From NCBI GenBank assembly GCA_017551465.1, contig JAFZLN010000011.1:1-9214 (forward strand): a DNA stretch of 9,214 bases, written 5' to 3'. Made by a program: the position numbers and the translations under genes. The stretch is from Bacilli bacterium (GTDB lineage: Bacteria > Bacillota_I > Bacilli_A > RFN20 > CAG-826). Positions 6,485 through 9,214 of this stretch are shown here, in pieces. The notes beneath the pieces are model-generated. The model was given only the letters and a program-made list of their open reading frames with translations. It did no database searches and was not told the DNA's origin. The stretch's first letter is position 1. Each line of letters starts with the position of its first letter.

Positions 6485-6937
6485 TCATTTCTCCTCCCCT
6501 TCTATATGCACATGAATTTTGGCGATAACACCTTTATGTAATTCCACTTTGAGGTCCCAGTAACCAAGGACATCAAGTGGTCCTTTATCAATGAATTTTC
6601 TTTTATCGATAGCAATCTTATATTGCTTTTCGAGTTCTTCGGTCACTTGTTTTAAAGAGATAGCACCGAAGAGTTTACCTTCTCGACCTGTTTTAACTTT
6701 GAAATTTAAGGTAATTTCATCTAAACGTTTTGCTAATACTTCAGCATCCGCTTTGGCTTTAGCTTCGTTTTCTTTGCGTTCTTCTTGTTGGTTTTCTAAT
6801 ACTTCGACACTCTTCTTAGTGACTTGAACCGCTAATTTGCGTGGGAAGAGGAAATTGACAGCATAGCCATCACTGACTTCGATTGTTTGATCTTTTTTAC
6901 CGAGTTTTTTGACATCTGCTAATAAAATGACTTTCAT
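6485..6937 (-). CDS. rplI: 50S ribosomal protein bL9
   Basis: A structural protein of the large ribosomal subunit that binds 23S rRNA near the L1 stalk and helps hold reading frame. It has 150 residues, the normal size. The N-terminal RNA-binding domain (1-45) carries MKVILLADVKKLGKKDQ and the family signature ending DGYAVNFLFP (23-32). A long charged connecting helix (about 41-75) leads to the C-terminal domain with GREGKLFGAIS (84-94). I place the start at 6937 because MKVILL is the standard bL9 N-terminus and GAGGAGG lies 9 nt upstream; a start at 6955 would add six residues of unrelated sequence. That ribosome binding site is encoded by the last codons of gdpP (Glu-Glu-Asp), and only 4 nt separate the genes. 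Confidence 0.97.
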   Translation of the reverse strand: MKVILLADVKKLGKKDQTIEVSDGYAVNFLFPRKLAVQVTKKSVEVLENQQEERKENEAKAKADAEVLAKRLDEITLNFKVKTGREGKLFGAISLKQVTEELEKQYKIAIDKRKFIDKGPLDVLGYWDLKVELHKGVIAKIHVHIEGEEK

Positions 6938-6941
6938 ATCG

Positions 6942-8978
6942 TTAATCCTCCTCACTGTTCTTTGGCAAGCCCTTGTTTGTGGCTTCTGTTAATGATGATT
7001 CTAAGACCGCTAAGATAGCGTTTTTCACTTCACGTGGGTCACTGGTGTTAAAGGTGACGGCTGCGGAAGTGAAGTGACCACCACCTCCGAGTCTTTCGGC
7101 AAGTAATGAAACATTGATTGTGCCATCACTACGCGCTGAAACACGATACTCACGGTTGCTAACCTTACCCATGACGAAGGCGGCATGTACACCTTTAAAT
7201 GTTAAGCAAAGGTTAGCCGCTTTAGCGATGGTTGCGTGATCGTATAAACGGTCAGCATTTGCTGTAGCGATAACCACACCATAGTATGGGGTTTCTAAGT
7301 TAGTGGTAATATCAGTAACTTCCTTATGCTCTTCATAGTCATCTTTTAAGAAGTCATCCGCTAGGGAGTTATCAGCGCCGTATTCTTTAAGAATAGTCGC
7401 AGCTTCAAATGTTCTAATACCGGTATTTCTAGATTTGAAGTAAGAAGAATCTAAGAAGATACCAGAGAGCATGATTGTCGCATATGTACTTGGAAGTTCA
7501 ATTCTTGGGTTGATAGATGAGAATCTAATAAATTCTGAGATAAGTTCGCAAGTGGAAGATGCCGCTGGGTCAATATGGTTAAAGACTGGGGAATCAATAT
7601 ATTCTTCTGCACGTCTATGATGGTCGACGACAACGATCTTCGCGGCTTTATCAATAAGTTTAGGGGCCATAACCATGCTTGGAATATGGACATCAACGAC
7701 GATTAATAAAGTATTACCGGCTAACATATCTTCAGCTTCTTTAGAACTGACGATTAATTTATCTAATTCGTCTTTACCAAATGAAGATGTCATTGCCGCT
7801 CTAGTTTTGAATTCGGTGTTTTTTAAGTCGGCAACGATACGAGAATTCTTCTTTAAACGATTACAGATGGCTTTCATACCTAAACAGGCACCGAAAGCAT
7901 CCATATCCATCATTTGGTGACCCATGATAAGGACACGATCAGAAGCGTTGATTAAAGAGATAAGAGAGTCGGCTAAAACACGAGTCTTAACTCTATTACG
8001 TTTTTCTTGGGCTTCAGATTTGCCACCGAAGAATTTCATTTCTTGACCATAAGCAGAAACAACCACTTGGTCACCACCACGGGACATAGCAATATCTAAG
8101 GCATCGTTAGCAAGGTCGTTTAATTTAATAACATCTGGGAAGTCATGCGCCAAACCCATGGAAAGAGTTAATGGAATTTCACCACGGATGGATTCGCCAC
8201 GCACTTTATCGATAATGGAGAACTTATCTTCCACCATTTTGGCAAATGATTCATAGTTACATAACATGGAGTAACTATCGTCTTTAATTCTTCTTAAAAG
8301 AATTCCGTATTCTTTAGCGTAAGCAAAGATATCGTTTTTAACTTTAGTGACAACGTCATTAAAGTCATCGTCACCACGGACAACGTCATCATAGTTATCA
8401 ATGGCTAAAATACCAACGACAGGAGCTTGGTCTTTGGAATAGTTATAAATGGATTCATAATCAGTGACATCTTTGAAAATCCATAAGCCCGCTTCTTGAA
8501 GGAGCTTAACTTGATATGTTCTTGAGTTAACAACAATTTTAGCGACTTGGTCACCATTAGCGATATCTCTTAATGTCGCTAGTTCTGGTTGCCATTCAAT
8601 GATGTCCATATCCATGATTTCGATATGACGAGATTTAAATAAGTCGTTAGTCCATAAGACGACGTTTTGGTCATCGGTAATGGCCAAACCAATCATCGCA
8701 AAGTTATAAGCTTCTTGCACGTCACTACCAATAATAGCGGCTGCTTTTAAGTCTGTTTTTTGTCTTAAGGAAGATAATACTAAAATGATTACCCAAACGA
8801 ATAAACAGTCAACGGCAATGATGATAGCCATTGTGATAGCGAGGTATTCTGGCTTCACTTGATTATATAAGTCGAAGAAATTATTGAAATAGATAAGGGA
8901 AAAGACACCGCCGAATAAAACTTCAATAGCGATGATGATAAAAGAGATGAGTTTAATAATTCTAATCGTTTTTCCCAT
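6942..8978 (-). CDS. gdpP: Membrane-bound cyclic-di-AMP phosphodiesterase GdpP
   Basis: Hydrolyses the second messenger c-di-AMP to pApA, which affects potassium balance, wall stress and beta-lactam tolerance. The 678-residue protein (659 in B. subtilis) has the full family layout: two membrane helices (about 10-31 and 47-70), a PAS-like domain (about 85-170), a degenerate GGDEF domain (about 186-310, with KDDSYSM in place of GGDEF) and a DHH/DHHA1 catalytic module (about 347-655). Catalytic residues visible are H354, D358 and D360 (GHQMMDMD), D429 and H431 (VVDVH), D452-H453-H454 (VDHH), D510 (GIFLD) and GGGGHFTSAA (631-640). The residue before the first Asp is Met rather than the usual Pro. 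The ATG at 8978 has no clear Shine-Dalgarno site; a perfect TATAAT only 9 nt upstream suggests a leaderless message. It heads the operon with rplI and dnaB, as in many Firmicutes. Confidence 0.95.
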   Translation of the reverse strand: MGKTIRIIKLISFIIIAIEVLFGGVFSLIYFNNFFDLYNQVKPEYLAITMAIIIAVDCLFVWVIILVLSSLRQKTDLKAAAIIGSDVQEAYNFAMIGLAITDDQNVVLWTNDLFKSRHIEIMDMDIIEWQPELATLRDIANGDQVAKIVVNSRTYQVKLLQEAGLWIFKDVTDYESIYNYSKDQAPVVGILAIDNYDDVVRGDDDFNDVVTKVKNDIFAYAKEYGILLRRIKDDSYSMLCNYESFAKMVEDKFSIIDKVRGESIRGEIPLTLSMGLAHDFPDVIKLNDLANDALDIAMSRGGDQVVVSAYGQEMKFFGGKSEAQEKRNRVKTRVLADSLISLINASDRVLIMGHQMMDMDAFGACLGMKAICNRLKKNSRIVADLKNTEFKTRAAMTSSFGKDELDKLIVSSKEAEDMLAGNTLLIVVDVHIPSMVMAPKLIDKAAKIVVVDHHRRAEEYIDSPVFNHIDPAASSTCELISEFIRFSSINPRIELPSTYATIMLSGIFLDSSYFKSRNTGIRTFEAATILKEYGADNSLADDFLKDDYEEHKEVTDITTNLETPYYGVVIATANADRLYDHATIAKAANLCLTFKGVHAAFVMGKVSNREYRVSARSDGTINVSLLAERLGGGGHFTSAAVTFNTSDPREVKNAILAVLESSLTEATNKGLPKNSEED

Positions 8979-8987
8979 AGTGACATC

Positions 8988-9016
8988 ATTATATATAATG
9001 TGCGCAAAATAATAAA
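8988..9016 (-). promoter_or_regulatory. Proximal gdpP promoter candidate (would give a leaderless mRNA)
   Basis: A perfect minus-strand TATAAT occupies 8993-8988, with a weak TTTATT -35 (9016-9011) at 17-bp spacing. A start about 7 nt downstream falls at 8979-8981, within three bases of the gdpP ATG. The -35 lies inside one arm of the inverted repeat at 9010-9048, as an operator would. Confidence 0.4.
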
Positions 9017-9048
9017 TACGGAATGTTTAAAAACTCCCGTATTTATTA
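9010..9048. repeat. 12-bp-arm perfect inverted repeat upstream of gdpP
   Basis: TAATAAATACGG (9010-9021) and CCGTATTTATTA (9037-9048) are exact reverse complements separated by 15 bp. As DNA it could be an operator over the proximal -35; as RNA it would form a strong hairpin in a leader made from the distal promoter. It could also end transcription from the upstream minus-strand gene, since TTTTG follows the stem, but the U-tract is short and the stem is AT-rich. Function unresolved. Confidence 0.6.
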
Positions 9049-9095
9049 ACCTCATTTTTATGTCTTTTCTCTTATTTTAAGAGGGTAGTGCTTGT

Positions 9096-9124
9096 ATTAT
9101 AAACCTATTTTTGAGAGAAAAAAT
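9096..9124 (-). promoter_or_regulatory. Distal gdpP promoter candidate
   Basis: A second perfect minus-strand TATAAT lies at 9101-9096, but the position 17 bp upstream is only ATTTTT, a poor -35. If used, transcription would start near 9089 and make a leader of about 110 nt that contains both hairpins of this gap. Confidence 0.3.
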
Positions 9125-9141
9125 ATTTTTATTAAAATTTT

Positions 9142-9214
9142 TTAAAGTTTGAATTCTTTAGCGATATCCCAGACTCTACCAGCGACGTATTCCGCACCAG
9201 CTTCAGTGAAGTGA
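9142..9214 (-). CDS. C-terminal end of an unidentified protein (5' part outside window)
   Basis: The last 23 codons and the TAA stop of a minus-strand gene that continues past the right edge. The visible tail includes TEAGAEYVAGRVWDIAKEF and ends KL. Its composition is that of an ordinary cytoplasmic protein helix, without a membrane segment. In many Firmicutes the gene next to gdpP is a membrane protein (YybS type), which this tail does not resemble. Too short to name. The open frame reaches the window edge and ends cleanly before AT-rich non-coding DNA, which supports it being coding. Confidence 0.6.
   Translation of the reverse strand, partial: HFTEAGAEYVAGRVWDIAKEFKL

Larger units (their letters stand above)
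8979..9141. other. Regulatory gap upstream of gdpP
   Basis: This 163-bp AT-rich gap holds two candidate minus-strand promoters (8988-9016 and 9096-9124), a long inverted repeat (9010-9048) and a 6-bp hairpin (CTCTTA / TAAGAG at 9069-9083). Next to the upstream gene's stop there are only A/T-rich complementary runs (about 9117-9143) with no GC stem, so I see no convincing terminator for that gene. No recognisable riboswitch is present. Confidence 0.5.

Noticed and set aside
6938..6955. Longer N-terminus for rplI, starting at 6955
   Set aside because: MRRIND is the gdpP tail read in another frame and would include the GAGGAGG ribosome binding site as coding sequence; bL9 proteins start MKVILL.
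8855..9055. A 66-codon minus-strand frame overlapping the gdpP start
   Set aside because: It has no ribosome binding site, overlaps the conserved gdpP N-terminus in another frame, spans the inverted repeat and promoter, and shows no recognisable protein features.
9069..9083. CTCTTA/TAAGAG hairpin as a terminator
   Set aside because: The stem is only 6 bp with one G/C-rich end, and on neither strand is it followed by a T-run.
8979..9090. A c-di-AMP (ydaO/kimA-type) riboswitch upstream of gdpP
   Set aside because: The possible leader is about 110 nt and AT-rich, with only simple hairpins; I see none of the conserved GC-rich elements of that riboswitch.
1..9214. Mobile elements, CRISPR arrays, toxin-antitoxin or defence systems, tRNA or rRNA genes
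   Set aside because: I read both strands and found no transposase or integrase motifs, no regularly spaced repeats, no cloverleaf-like sequence and no accessory defence genes; the genes have housekeeping or single-gene character.

Overview
The window looks like chromosomal DNA from a low-GC Gram-positive bacterium (Bacillota, broadly Bacilli or an Erysipelotrichia/Mollicutes-like relative). The signs are AT-rich intergenic DNA, strong GGAGG-type ribosome binding sites, a lipoprotein signal peptide, and the gene run gdpP-rplI-dnaB-walJ-rlmH, whose pieces are typical of Firmicutes. TGA is used as a stop (rplI and rlmH end in TGA) and tryptophan is TGG, so the standard bacterial code applies. 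All genes but one lie on the minus strand.

Right to left, in the direction of most transcription: (i) 9142-9214 is the 3' end of an unidentified gene. (ii) 8979-9141 is a regulatory gap with two perfect minus-strand TATAAT boxes and a 12-bp-arm inverted repeat in front of gdpP. (iii) 3416-8978 is one tightly packed operon: gdpP (c-di-AMP phosphodiesterase), rplI (ribosomal protein bL9), dnaB (replicative helicase), walJ/yycJ-like (metallo-beta-lactamase-fold hydrolase), rlmH (23S rRNA methyltransferase) and a small unknown acidic protein. Its junctions are 4 nt, 1 nt, TAATG, an 11-nt overlap and ATGA, so translational coupling is likely. It joins second-messenger turnover, ribosome function and chromosome replication. 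(iv) 2364-3419, the only plus-strand gene, encodes an unidentified membrane protein with a large extracytoplasmic domain. It converges on the operon so tightly that the two stop codons interlock. (v) 2102-2363 is the divergent control region between that gene and xylA, with a promoter for the membrane protein, two AT-rich inverted repeats and a plausible catabolite-response element. (vi) 779-2101 is a complete xylose isomerase gene (xylA) with a clear intrinsic terminator. (vii) 1-631 is the 5' part of a lipoprotein with a Ser/Gln-rich stalk, an FN3-like domain and the NFRD motif that opens a secreted tyrosine-phosphatase-type domain, cut by the window edge.

Most of the window is ordinary core-genome content, and I found no mobile element, CRISPR array, tRNA or rRNA. 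The points most worth a second look are the probable surface phosphatase, the gdpP upstream region (possible leaderless transcript and operator-like repeat), the charged insertion in DnaB, the interlocked convergent stops, the unknown 113-residue protein coupled to rlmH, and the isolated xylA with its candidate cre and operator sites.
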